Positions 33,497 through 44,854 of a DNA stretch of 64,000 bases are shown piece after piece (position 1 is the stretch's first letter; the number at the start of each line of letters is the position of its first letter). Below the pieces are notes generated by a model, which searched no databases, had not been told where the DNA came from, and saw only the letters and a program-made list of their open reading frames with translations. This DNA is from Anastatus disparis (lineage: Eukaryota > Arthropoda > Insecta > Hymenoptera > Eupelmidae): positions 132,001 to 196,000 of the forward strand of contig JAFFSR010000395.1 in assembly GCA_017163975.1 (NCBI GenBank), written 5' to 3'. The position numbers were made by a program, and so were the translations under genes.

Positions 33497-34171
33497 TTAT
33501 GTATACATAGATATTAATATATTTTTATCTGATTCCGCTTTTTGAAATTTCAAATACATTGATGCATCATTCGTTGTGTTGGAGCCGTAGTCTACTTCAT
33601 TCCTACCATTATCTTGTATCCGGAAAGGGAAATTATTTGTTAGTAACCATTTCTTTAGCGCAAGAACATTCTTAAATGCACAAATCGATTTCTGTCTTAA
33701 AGTATGATAAGTACAGTAGCTAACGCTTAATTTCTTGATATTTTGTAGTGATGGACATCCTATTTCATCCATGTTGATGATAGTTCTAAAAGTAAGTATA
33801 CAGTAAATAAATGATGTCTATATAGTCTGCTTTATTTAAACTTACTTTTCTGATGAAATTTCCTGGATCCATTTTTTCTTTTCTAGACCTTTTACGTAGA
33901 TTTTGATAGCATTTTTCAAACTATCTTGTAAAATTTTATTTTTATATTTATACGATATCGTACCACCATTCCAGGAAATCCCATGATGATAAATCTCAAG
34001 CCATCGATTCACAGTTGGTTCCTTCTTCATAAGTTTGCTCTATTTGCAAAGAGGTTGGAAATGGGAAGCCATTGGTATTGAATCCTTTTCAAGCGAGGTC
34101 TGAGCCGCCTCTTTTACAAGAAATAAGTTTGATGATCTCCTGAAACCCTGTAAATCTAATACGTATTCCAT
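33497..34171 (-). pseudogene. Conserved D(L/M)QG(F/Y) protein, copy 1 (two exons)
   Basis: On the minus strand the ATG at 34171 starts MEYVLDLQGFRRSSNLFLVK. After a stop near 34045 the frame continues with VNRWLEIYHHGISWNGGTIS and IYVKGLEKKKWIQEISSE. An intron with GTAAGT donor (about 33846) and TTTTAG acceptor (about 33791) joins in frame to MDEIGCPSLQNIKKL and SICAFKNVLALKKWLLTNN, ending near 33497. The family is found in and around arthropod Polinton-like elements; I know of no established function. The pattern of QG, HHG, W(N/D)GG, KG.EK and Cys/His in the last part is shared with the copy at 47.6-48.3 kb. Only one stop interrupts it and the intron is intact, so it decayed late. Confidence 0.6.
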
Positions 34172-34254
34172 TTCCCTGGTATTCTCTTTGATGTTGCTGC
34201 TAACTCTGCGAGGTCAAAACTGATATCATTGAGCTCACAAGATCTCTTTAATAC

Positions 34255-34480
34255 TTCAGCCTCGCCTCTCTTTGAGCTTCTAGAATAGTCATACCCCTTC
34301 TGTAAGTAAAGTCCCCTCTCTCTAGAAGAGTCATAGCTCTTACTGTTTGCGAACTTTTCTTTCTTTGAGCTTCTAGCAAAGTTGTAGCCCCTTCTGTACG
34401 CAAACTCCTCTCTCTCTGAGCCTCTAGAATAGTCGTGCTCCTTTCTATTCTTACCTCATTCTTAGCTTTTCCCACTAGTC
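34255..34480 (-). repeat. Tandem repeat, about 51 bp x 4
   Basis: Four units of the form CTTTGAGC(T/C)TCTAGAATAGT followed by CCCTTCTGTA and CCTCTCTC lie next to each other; the second is shortened. Translated on the minus strand they give the repeating TTILEAQRER motif of an 86-codon ORF (34508-34248). Whether the ORF is real is unclear. The repeat sits between a Polinton-associated gene and polymerase sequence. Confidence 0.75.
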
Positions 34481-34508
34481 TCAGCGGGTATATATAGAAA
34501 CGAGTCAT

Positions 34509-34777
34509 GAGCCGAAAATCATTCTTGTGCTTCGAGTTAATCGGAATGGAAGTCCTCCGAGTCCAGAGGCATTTATCATAAGGATATCTCTACAAGGCAT
34601 CAAGAAAAAATCTTTTCCTAAGTGAATATAAGGAGCTTACCCGAGAAGTATTAAGAGAGAGATAATCAAGAAAGAATTCTCTCGCACCAGGAGCTCACTA
34701 GAGCAAATCAGAATAGACCATCAAGAAAGAACCTTCTCCTACCATTCTATCTGGTTATATAAGAAGCTCTGGATAGC
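34509..34777. other. Spacer before polymerase region
   Basis: No gene seen. It holds loose repeats of CAAGAAAGAA and TCTCTC(C/G) type and probably the divergent promoter region between the minus-strand gene and the plus-strand polymerase. Confidence 0.35.
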
Positions 34778-35005
34778 TTGGACTCGTTAGTTTATCGAGA
34801 AGTCATCATGCAGCCACCTGAATATTTCGCTTATGCGGTTAAGCTATTGATGAATGGGATGAAAAGAAAAAAAGAAGCGACAGCCAGTGATGTGGAATCT
34901 TGGTTAAATTTGTATACCACCGCCATTACTGCTCTGAAAAATCTCATGGCTAAGAAGAAGAAAAAGAAGTATCAGACACCGATGACGCACCTATTTACGA
35001 TTTAG
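34778..35005 (+). CDS. Small helical protein upstream of polymerase, unknown
   Basis: A 75-codon ORF with an amphipathic helical pattern (EYFAYAVKLLMNGMKRKKEA, VESWLNLYTTAITALKNLM) and a Lys-rich end. No family was recognised. It precedes the Polinton polymerase remnant in the same orientation and could be the decayed N-terminal part of that gene or a separate small element gene. Confidence 0.3.
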   Translation: MDSLVYREVIMQPPEYFAYAVKLLMNGMKRKKEATASDVESWLNLYTTAITALKNLMAKKKKKKYQTPMTHLFTI

Positions 35006-35084
35006 GGCAAGCTACGTAATCTCTTGTAAACTGGTGGCCGCTTTCATCAAAACAAGTTGAAACCTATTAACAACGATAAAGAAC

Positions 35085-37875
35085 ATGTTCAGTGAGACGA
35101 TTTTCAATCAGCGTTCGAGAAACGCGTGCGATCAGATGTCATTACTAATCTAGGACATCTAGACGTCATTGCTTTAATGGACGATGCTAAGATGGTTTTT
35201 GAGTCAAGGATTGTCAGTGTTCTCGGTGAATACAACGCTTTAAAAATAAATGCTGAATTATCGGCTGAGTATACAGTTCAGAAGAATGACTCTGTGGTAG
35301 CAGAAGAACTTTACTTCTGCTACCACAGAAGTATTTAACTTCGAAGCAGTGGTTCAATGATGGCGTGCGTGAATATTCAAAATAACGATAAAGAGTGCTT
35401 TAAATAGGCAGTTTTATCCGCATTACATCTAGTTGATGACCATTCTCATTGTGTATGTAATTACAAGGATTTTAAAGACGAACTTAACTTTACCGGAATA
35501 GACTTTTCTGTTCCAATGAAACAGGTGACCAAGTTTGAAAAGCTCAATAACATATCTATAAAGGTGTACATATTAAAAAAATCTGGTAACAAGTACACTA
35601 CCCTTCTATGTCACGTCACCTCTCAAACAGGAGCGACATGTTAATTTGCTTCTCATCCAGAATTTTTACGTCAATGATAAAGAAGAAGGAGAGGAAGAAG
35701 ACTTTGATGATTCTAGACCTATATCATATAGTAGCATTACGTATAGATACTCCTACATTATAGTTTCATTATATATAAATTAAAAATTTATCAAGACTAG
35801 TGAGAATTTAAGTAACGAAACATAAACAACATCATCACATGTGTGATAGATGTCTACACTACTTCGTCAACGAAGTAAAATTCAAGGCTCAAGAGATAGA
35901 CTTTTAACGGATGAATAAGTTTAAAATCTAGCTACCACTAAAAAATGATAAAATATTGTTTTTCCGTAACTTTAACAATGAAACAAAAGTGCTGTTTATT
36001 AATAATGCAGATTTTGAGTGTCTATTAAAGCCTGTAGACAACGATACGCGAGTTTATCAACGATATCAAGCTTATGGTATTGGTTACTATGTTATGTGCA
36101 GTATTGCTGATAGAAGGTGTGGTTACTATAGTTACAAACAGGAAGAGGACGGCACCAAGACTCCTGCTAAATGGTTTATTAAAAAACCTCGAGCATTAGC
36201 ATACGAGTTAATTGCTTTACACGCTGATCCGAAGCCTATGGAATTAACCAGAGAAGATAAAGAAGACTTTTAAAGAGCATAAGTATGTCATATTTGTACT
36301 AAGTCTTTAGCTCTTTCTGCTATAAAAGTCAGAGACTACTGCCATCTTACGGGAAATTACAAAGGTGCTGCTCACGAGGGTTGTAATATCAATTTTCAAG
36401 ATGCTAAATTTATTCCAGTAGTGTTCTATAACTTGACTTGATAAGATTCCCATTTTATTATCGAAGAGCTGAGAATTTCAAGAGTCGTGTGCAGCTGAGT
36501 GCGGAGAACAAGAAGCGATATATTTCTTTCACGAAACATGTAGAAGGTAGCAATATGAGTTTCAGATTCTTAGATTCTTTTAGATTCATGCCTTTGTCTC
36601 TAGAAAAATTAACTTCATACTTAATTCAACATGACATTACCACGTAAGTCTTTCAGAAGTCTGGCTATACAGAAGATCAAATTGAATTATTACTGAGGAA
36701 AGGAGTTTTTCCATATGATTATGTGAGTTCTTTCGAAAAATTAGAAGATAAAGAGCTGCCATTGAAAGAAGACTTTGAAAGTAAATTAAACGAGCCCGAG
36801 ATCAGTGAGGAAGATTATAAGCACGTGAGAAACGTATGGAAAATACGAGCCCGAGATCAGTGAGGAAGATTATAAGCACGTGAGAAACGTATGGGAAATA
36901 CTCAAGATAAAGACACTGGGCGAGTATTCTGATGTATACTTGAAAACAGATGTACTCCTGTTAGCGTATGTTTTTGAAAATTTCTGATCAACGTGTATGT
37001 AGACATACGAACCCGATCCAGCGCATTACTAGACAACTCCAGGCTTGACACGGTACACCATGTTGAAATATACCAATGTAAAACTAGAGCTTTTTACGGA
37101 TGTTGACATAGTCACGTTTATCGAGAGAGGAATAAGACGAGAGGTCAGCCAATGCTCGAATCGATACGCTAAGGCGAATAATAAATATATGGACGATTAT
37201 AATCCTCAAGAAGGAGACAAGTACCTGATGTACTTTAATGCCAACAACCTCTATGTATGGGCAATGACACAATAACTGACAACTGGTGCTTTCAAATGGC
37301 TTGACAACATGGAATCAAATTACAACCATTTTGACGATTCGAGCATTGGTTTTATCTGCGAAGTAGACCTGGAGTTTCCACCAAACATCCACGATCATCA
37401 TAAAGATTTGCCATTGTGTCCATAGCATCAAGCGCCACCTGGTAGCAAACAAGAAAAGTTACTGAGAACGCTTGATAATAAGAAGTGATACGTTATTCAT
37501 TAGATTGCTTTGAAGCAGGCAATTAAGCGTGGACTCGTTGTAAAGAAGGTACATAGAGTACTAAAACTTTAACAGAGTCCCTGGTTTAAGCCATATGTCG
37601 AATTAAATACTGAAAAAAGGATACAGTCGAAGAATGAATTCGAAAAACTCTTTTTTAAGTAATGATGAATGCCGTATACGGTAAAACTATGAAAAACCAG
37701 CGAAAGAGAGTCGATATTAAACTTGTAGATAAGTGATCAGGACGTTACGGAGCGGAATCATTGATCGCTAGTCTAAATTTTCATAGCAGAACCATTTTTT
37801 ATGAGAATATTTTAGCAATAAAACTGGCACGTACGCAGATCACTATTAGAAAACCCATTTACATCTTTAACTTTT
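35085..37875 (+). pseudogene. polB: Polinton/Maverick protein-primed DNA polymerase B (truncated)
   Basis: Segments in several frames follow the order of the arthropod Polinton polymerase. 35126-35338 is the N-terminal part (LGHLDVIALMDDAKMVF, LSAEYTVQKNDS). 35980-36430 is the exonuclease region, with NADFECLLKP and, after a stop, CHICTKSLALSAIKVRDYCH and the Cys/His pair in AHEGCNINF. 36500-36650 has RFLDSFRFMPLSLEKL. 36700-37275 has [38 protein letters not shown] and MYFNANNLYVWAMTQ. 37360-37740 has EVDLEFPPNIHD and MNAVYGKTMKNQRKRVDI. The copy ends near 37875, before the polymerase C motif (YxDTDS) and thumb, so the catalytic end is missing. At least ten stops or frameshifts and a 55-bp tandem duplication at 36791-36900 add to the damage. 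Confidence 0.85.
36791..36900 (+). repeat. 55-bp tandem duplication inside polB
   Basis: The block starting CGAGCCCGAGATCAGTGAGG at 36791 recurs at 36846 with one difference (TGGAAAATA versus TGGGAAATA). It duplicates the [14 protein letters not shown] coding segment and shifts the frame. Confidence 0.95.
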
Positions 37876-37884
37876 ACTTTTTTT

Positions 37885-38325
37885 TTCAAAGTAAAAAGTT
37901 AAGTCGCCTATTACGTATTTGTTACCCTCTTTACGAACACCATAAATTTTATCAAACTCCTTGGCTTTATTTTACATGGGTTCGGAAATATCCTTATTAT
38001 CATCTGTACCACTATCTTCATCACTGAGCGCTAATTCAAACTCTGTATCCGTATGTGGTCGAACAGTTTCATTCGAAGACTCCTCTGCAACGCTATCATT
38101 ATTTACGCTTATAGCATTAGTAGCTTATTTCTTCGTTTCAATATTTCGAGATGTCTCGACAAGTTTCTGTAGAGGATCGACGATTGGTTTAAAAGTATCT
38201 CTAATCGCTTTCTCAAAATTCTTCTTTCCATATTTTAATAGATTTTATTTAAACTTTATTGCATTTCTCGCTTTGATAAGTTGGTGTAGTATATCTTTTC
38301 TTTGACGAAAGTCGGGCATGTCGAC
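37885..38325 (-). pseudogene. Polinton-associated minus-strand protein (fragment)
   Basis: Minus-strand reading gives MPDFRQRKDILHQLIKARNA, then GKKNFEKAIRDTFKPIVDPL, KLVETSRNIETKK, an acidic middle (EFELALSDEDSGTDDNKD) and FDKIYGVRKEGNKYVIGD. This matches the layout of a charged Polinton protein that I know from arthropod elements without an agreed function (a structural role has been suggested). Three stops interrupt it, and it is cut at the same point as polymerase B (37875-37885). A coding protein facing polB head to head at a deletion breakpoint is consistent with loss of the intervening part of one Polinton. Confidence 0.5.
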
Positions 38326-38357
38326 GATTAGACGTTCAATCACGAAGTATTGATTAT

Positions 38358-38818
38358 TAGGGTGGACGTTAATTTTTTTTTATTTTTTGTTTCTATCGGA
38401 CCGGGTGAAAATCAGTTCTAAGTACCTAAAAACTGATGCGGAATCAGTAAAACCAACCATCCGAATGATTTATCACGTGCCGCAAAGCACCCGAAGTTTC
38501 TTATGGGATTTACGTGGAAAAAATCGTTTATTTTGTATTATATAGAAAAACTATGGAAATGATCGAATCTGATGACTGGAAAATATGTATTTCCATGTAT
38601 TTTTTCCTCCTGAATCCGATAGAATCATTAGTTTTGGCCGATTTCTCGAGTGTAAAAAGTTATGACCAATAATTGCGAAAAACGCCAAAATAATCTAAAA
38701 AAAAGACAGAACGAAAGCAAAAGAGGCCGTAATGGCGATGAACCAGGCTTCAAGGAGTGGAGTGAAGTACCATCATAAGATAGTAGAATCAAAAACGTAC
38801 AATTTTTCGTCCAGTTGA
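38358..38818. repeat. Left terminal inverted repeat of the hAT-like element
   Basis: Reverse complement of 44394-44854. Matching blocks include AACTGATGCGGAATCAGTAA, TTATCACGTGCCGCAAAGCA and ACCATCATAAGATAGTAGAA. Identity ends sharply after ACGTACAATTTTTCGTCCAG. Confidence 0.95.
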
Positions 38819-39130
38819 AATCCCTTAATACTCCTCAATCGGAATTATGATCATTTAGAGTTATATGCTGTCAATTTTTCGATATTTTTAGGGTGGACTT
38901 TCAAACGATAGTTCCTCTAATATTTTCAGTGACTTGCATAAGCTCATTGAAATGTAAATAATGCTGTTTATTTCACGAATAATATATAATCTCAAACTTG
39001 AAATTACATTACACGGATTATATAAAAGAATCACATGATAAATCATATGACAAATCATATGATAAATCATGCCAAAAAATCATGTTAAAAATATGATTGG
39101 GGTTTAATTATAATTTGTTATAAAAATTGT

Positions 39131-39176
39131 GTCATATCTTCATGACGTGTCATATGACGCGTCATGAAGATATGAC
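39131..39176. repeat. 46-bp near-perfect palindrome
   Basis: GTCATATCTTCATGACGTGT is followed through CATATG by its reverse complement, with one mismatch in 23 pairs. Short direct repeats of AATCATATGA lie just before it (39030-39070). It is in the 5' noncoding part of the hAT-like transposon, inside the left TIR. Confidence 0.95.
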
Positions 39177-39179
39177 ATG

Positions 39180-39549
39180 ACACCGCACATCTCTGCTTAT
39201 ACAACGTGCTGTTACGACCCGAGCCTTCGGGCAGTAAAAATAACAACGCAGACTGGCGTCTGCGTGGTTAGCGCCCAACGTTGATAAAGTAGCCCGCAAC
39301 TGGTCTCTGGCTCGACCGTATCGAAGGTGCTCCGTTGCCTAATGAAGTGCTCAGCACAAGGCTGACACCAGGAAAGGGACTGAGAGTCTTCCTCGGGATT
39401 CCTCGGAGACTCTCGTAGGAAGTCTTGAAATGAACCTGGAGAGAAACTTTCACAAGGGCTCCAGGCTAGCTATGGATGGCTAGACTTCCGTTCCTCGAGT
39501 TGTTTACGTGTTTTCGCAACTTAATTCAATAGTATGATTATATTAGTTA

Positions 39550-39599
<50 letters not shown>

Positions 39600-39603
39600 G
39601 TTG

Positions 39604-39635
<32 letters not shown>

Positions 39636-39835
39636 GTTGTTATTATTATTATTATTAAAAATTTTGTGGCCCCCTTCCATCTAGGCAGTTTGATATTCTT
39701 ACCTGGAGTCAAGAGTCACTCCAGGATAATAATGCTACCATCTAGGTAGTTTCCATAATTCTGGTTTTGTCGCAGGGACAGCATATAGCAAAGCTTACAC
39801 TCATCGAGAAGACGCTAGCAAGGTTTGTAATAACA
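39180..39835. mobile_element. GC-rich insertion with (TTA)n, LINE/SINE-like
   Basis: An island of about 50% GC in the AT-rich transposon interior. It has the stems GAGCCTTCGGGC and GCAGACTGGCGTCTGC at the start, an A-box-like GTGGTTAGCGCCC, a (TTA)n tract at about 39545-39655, and TCCATCTAGGCAGTTT / CCATCTAGGTAGTTTCC direct repeats after it. A retroposon (SINE or a LINE 3' end) is the likely source, but I cannot name the family. ORFs across the trinucleotide tract are artefacts. Confidence 0.5.
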
Positions 39836-40127
39836 AATAAAATCCAATTGAATTACTTTTTAATTAAGACATAAAGTTAATTTGTCAATTAAAGTAAAAT
39901 TTAATTAGTAAATAAAATTTATTTGTTATTGGTTCAATTCAATAATTTCGTATCTTAAACGCTAGTTACAGTATCAATAGATTGATTATTTTTATACTGG
40001 GTTGCTTACATAAACAGGTATTCCACAGCTATACATATTATTTTTCCAAAACTCATCATAATCTCTTATATTGTAAACATTGTGTATTTTTTTCATTTTC
40101 CAGTGATGATACAAATAGTGTATCATT

Positions 40128-43100
40128 ATGGCGTATAACTTACGAGAGCACATAAATCACATAGGATTTATATCTAACCAAATAGTTGTAAAAAACAATT
40201 TACCGTCAATAAAACAAGTACTAGGAGTTTTGTTTTATAACATTCGGAGACTGAAAAATAACGTACATGAAAGCGCACAATTAGCAATCGAAGAATGTAT
40301 AATTTTTTTGAAGAAAGCTTGCATTCCAACACAAGAAACTAAAAAATGTGTTGCTAAGATTAAAACTGAATATGAAAAATGGCGGAATATCCAAAAAAGT
40401 GCTTCACGTAAGTCTAATGCGCAAAAAAAGAAAGAAGAAGAATATGAAGGGAGCTTGAACAAATTGTTCGATATTGCCAGAGCAGACGCTCTTACAGTTA
40501 TGACAGATGAATCTGATAAACAATTTTTATTACAACAAAGAGGTAAATTGAATATTATGTATAAATATTTACACACAGTTGACATAATTTCCATGCATGT
40601 TTTCAAAACTGCATAAAAATCTTCTATGAATAAAAAGTAAAGCTTTACCATTGCCTCTTAACAGTGAAAGGTGATATGCAACTTAACGGCATGTCGGAGC
40701 TGCAGCAATCGAGTTCTGCTTTTTTTATTTTATCGATATCTTTTTAAATTCTTAAATTAAACAAATATAATGACTTGTCCGCACTAAAGTTATATTAGTA
40801 CAATAATTTTTGTTAAAATAAAAAATCATTTGGACTTGTTATTTTTTATGAGCTTGGATTGGAAATTAGATATCAAACTCGACAAACCTAACCTTAAAAT
40901 ACGATATATTGAAAGTTTTTATTATAACTTTGTATGTATAATATTTTGGTGATTTTCTTGAGTTGTCCGCACTAGAGTTTAATCTTACAAATTTTTTCTT
41001 TATAGCAAAAAAACTCAATTAAACGCATCGTTTATTCATAAGTTAAGATTGGAAATATTATTAGAAGGCAGACAGCTTCGTCATGCTCTTAAAAACTAAC
41101 TATTTTTCATAATTTCTATTTTTTATAAAACTTGATTCACATTTAATTAATAACTAATTTGTATTTTATCAATGGTCACCAAAAGTAAATGAACAATTTT
41201 TTTAATCGTGAATAAAAGTCAAAGATAATTTTTAAGCTCTTCGTAGAGTCAAATAGCTCTGAAAAAAAGTTAAAAAATAAAAATGAGATAAATTTGCTTC
41301 GCTGAAGACATTAAATTATTCTTCGAATGTCAAAAATTCTGTACTCATATTTATAAGTAAACAAGAAATAAACCTGAAAAAATCTAGCGAAGGATGCCAA
41401 TCCACTCTACCACTTGCAGAAGAGATTTTACAGGATGAAAATGAGCTCATCGAAGTCCTATTCGGTGATTTTTGTAAATGTTCTAGAGCTCAACTTACAT
41501 AATGATAAGGGAACTGAAAATTGATGAACATTCATATGTTGGCTATGTGAAATGAACTTTGTAATTTTATTTTTTTTAGCTACGATACAACCTGAGATCT
41601 AAAATATCCTTAAAAATGACTATTTAAGGCTTCGATGAGCTCATTTTCATAATAGTGTATTAAAATATGTTCTGTGAGTAACTAGTTTGGTATTATTTGC
41701 TAAATTTTTTTGGAAGTATTTCTTTATTATAAATTAATGTTAACCTATAATTATTAACTCTGAAACATGTATGCAATGTCTTGAGAAAAGTGAATTATTC
41801 TTAAAATTTTCTATATTTTTATTTTCTATGTTTACCACATGGACAGAATTGCCTTTGATTTTTTTCAAGATAAAATAAAATGTTTTAATTTATGTTTACT
41901 TAAAATGGTATTTTATATAGTCCAAAAGTATTTTAATCTATTTAAAAATGTTTTTTTCTGATTTAAAATTATAATGATTAAATATGGATTTTTAAAATTT
42001 AATTTTCACTATCAAACTCGACTTTTGGCAGAATAAATTATTGAGTTGATTTTTTTTATTGATTCTCAGTATTAAATTGTTACTTTAATAAAAAATGGAT
42101 TAATTATTTTTTCAAAATCATCATTTTTAGGACTATCATCAGATGTTACAATTGAAACAGGCTTAAGATCATCGCCCATGGAAATTGACTCTGAAGTTCT
42201 TAATTTAGAAGAGAAAAATCCTGTAACTGATGTCCATCACGAAATTCCACAAACATCAAAAGAAGAATATGTGTCAGTTACAAAAGGTAACATTTCTACG
42301 AATCGATTGCATTCTATGATCTTAATAGTTATTTTGACTTGATTATCTTAAATTATTTTTTGGTATTAAATACTTATATATATATATTTAATAAACTTGG
42401 AATTATAAACATTGTATTTCTTCATTTTCAGAGGAACTTGAAGATTTGTTAGGACCAGGGTCAGAGTCTCAGCCATCTCAACACACACCTCCAGAAAAAA
42501 GAAGAGGTACAGAGTTAGTTATCACCAAGAAGCTTGCAACTGTATTAGATAAAAGTAAAGTAAGCAAACGAGATGCAATGCACTTATTAATGGCTGCTGC
42601 AGAAGTTCTGAAAGTTGATACTCGAAATCTAATTCTTAATGTAACATCAATCCATGAAGCTCGACAAAAATATCGCAAAAATCGATATGAGGCAATCAAA
42701 ACATATGTTCCACAACTTTTTTCAAACACGGCAAATACCATACACTGGGATGGTAAATTACTACCAGGTCTCACTCGTACAGAGATCACAGATAGATTAG
42801 CCATCATAATAACTAATCATACTCAAGAGCAGCTTTTGGGAATACCAATAATCGAGACAAGTTCGGGAAGAAATCAAGCTCAAGCTGTTTTCGAAACTCT
42901 TATTGACTGGTCTCTGCAAAATAATATTCAAGCTCTATGCTGTGACTCTACCGCCAGTAATACTGGTCGCTTAAATGGTGCTTGTATTTTATTAGAGCAT
43001 CTTATGGATAAAGATCTCCTTTATTTAATCTGCAGGCACCATATTTATGAGCTCATATTGAGATGTGCTTTTGAAGAAAAATTTGGTAAGACTTCGGGCC

Positions 43101-44104
43101 CTGACATTCAAAATGTTAAAAAATTCGAAAATTTTTGGGAAAGCGCTAATAAAAAAGAATATGATACTGGAATTTCCGACAGTTTTGTAAATAAATCTGT
43201 ACAGGATGTGAAAGAGAAAATTTTAAATTTTTGTACAACGTTATTGAAAACGAAACAAACCAGAAATGACTACCAAGAGTTCTTAGAGCTTGTAGTTGTT
43301 TTTCTTGGCGGGGAATCATCAAAAAATTATAATTTTCATCCACCTGGCCCAGTACATCATGCTAGGTGGATGGCAAAAGTCATTTATTGCTTAAAAATTT
43401 TTATGTTCCGAAAATTTTTTTTGGAAAATCAAAAAGACGAATACATAAAATATAGAGATATTTGTATATTTATTATAAGAGTTTACGTAGAAGCTTAGTT
43501 TACAGCTCCACTTGCTGCTAAAGCTCCTTGTCAAGATTTACATTTTTTTTTAAATTTATATAATTATAAATCTATTGATGAAAATATATCTGCTAACACT
43601 GTAAAAAAATTCATTCGGCATCTGTGGTACTTAACACCAGAGTCAGCAGCTCTATCATTCTTTGATAGGAGTATTTCAATCGAAGAGAAACGAAAAATGG
43701 TTGATGCTCTAAAGTCAGACCGAAGTAAATTTGTACATGACAAACGCATTCTTGCAACTGAGAAAATTGTGGATAACATGGTAAAATCAACTATTCGTGA
43801 CTTTTTATGTAAAGAGTCCTTACACTTGTTCAAACGGTTTGACATCGATTCCGCTTTTTTACTCAAAGATCCGTCAAAATGGAGTAAAGATAGGAGTTAT
43901 CATAAAGGCTTGAAAATTATTGAAAATCTAAAAGTTGTTAACGATGCTGTGGAGAGAGGAGTCAAATTGATATCTGATTTTAATGCAATATTGACGAAAG
44001 ATGAGCAGCAACGACAGTATCTAATGCTAATAATTAAGGATTATAATAGTTTGTTTCCAAGCTCTAACAAAGCTTCTATAATGTGTGTAAACAAATATGA
44101 ATAA
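40128..44104 (+). pseudogene. hAT-like transposase, three exons, one stop
   Basis: Three exons join in phase: 40128-40542 (donor GTAAAT), 42131-42286 (acceptor TTTTTAG, donor GTAACA) and 42432-44104 (acceptor TTTTCAG). Exon 1 encodes a helical, Lys-rich N-terminal domain (YEKWRNIQKSASRKSNA, FDIARADALTVMTDESD). Exon 3 has the catalytic RNase H-like core: first Asp in TIHWDGKLLPGL, second in ALCCDSTASNTGRLNGA, and the CxxH-type motif LICRHHIYELIL. The C-terminal half (HPPGPVHHARWMAKVIY, LWYLTPESAALSFFDRSIS) is helical. The only interruption is TAG at 43496-43498. The product would be about 740 residues and catalyse cut-and-paste of the 38.36-44.85 kb element. Superfamily assignment rests on the 8-bp duplication and motif order. 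Confidence 0.75.
40543..42130 (+). other. Long intron of the transposase gene
   Basis: AT-rich, no ORF. It starts GTAAATTG and ends CATTTTTAG, giving an in-phase join between exons 1 and 2. Its 1.6 kb length is unusual compared with the 145-bp second intron (42287-42431). Confidence 0.65.
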
Positions 44105-44393
44105 AAATATTTTTCTTAAATAATAAAAAATTATACTTTAAAAATTATTTTCAATGATAAAATAAAATAAATTTTTTTAGTGAAATCAATGATTCTATCT
44201 CATAACTATAAAAACTCCTAATATTTACCTCACTTCAAAATATCAAAAAAAATTAGGTTCAATTAGTACGATAAAAAATGTTTCAAGATTAAATACGAGC
44301 AGCTTTTTATTAAATCTTCAAAAGATAATTCTTATTTTAACATTTATTGTAACTGAAGCGATCGTAATTCTGGCTTAAGAACACTTACGAACT
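44105..44393. other. 3' untranslated part of the transposase gene
   Basis: AT-rich, with AATAAA-type signals at about 44098-44170, between the transposase stop and the right TIR. No other feature. Confidence 0.5.
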
Positions 44394-44854
44394 ACAACTG
44401 GACGAAAAATTGTACGTTTTTGATTCTACTATCTTATGATGGTACTTCACTCCACTCCTTGAAGCCTGGTTCATCGCCATTACGGCCTCTTTCGCTTTCG
44501 TTCTGTCTTTTTTTTAGATTATTTTGGCGTTTTTCGCAATTATTGGTCATAACTTTTTACGCTCAAGAAATCGGCCAAAACTAATGATTCTATCGGATTT
44601 AGGAGGAAAAAATACATGGAAATACATATTTTCCAGTCATCAGATTCGACAATTTCCATAGTTTTTCTATATAATACAAAACAAACGATTTTTTACACGT
44701 AAATCCCATAAGAAACTTCGGGTGCTTTGCGGCACGTGATAAATCATTCGGATGGTTAGTTTTATTGATTCCGCATCAGTTTTTAGGTACTTAGAACTGA
44801 TTTTCACCCGGCCCGATAGAAAAAAAAAATTAAAAAAAATTAACGTCCACCCTA
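44394..44854. repeat. Right terminal inverted repeat of the hAT-like element
   Basis: Inverted partner of 38358-38818. Differences are scattered single bases and homopolymer length changes. Confidence 0.95.

Noticed and set aside
37761..38305. Plus-strand ORFs after polymerase B as continuing polymerase
   Set aside because: Only the first 30 or so codons to IRKPIYI match polymerase; beyond that the minus strand carries the recognisable protein.
39534..39749. 71-codon ORF (and the opposite-strand partner 39521-39712) made of Ile/Val/Thr runs
   Set aside because: Translation of an (ATT)n trinucleotide repeat; not a membrane protein gene.
40235..40651. 138-codon minus-strand ORF
   Set aside because: Antisense shadow of transposase exon 1, which has the conserved protein and splice sites.
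42478..42807. 109-codon minus-strand ORF
   Set aside because: Antisense shadow of transposase exon 3.
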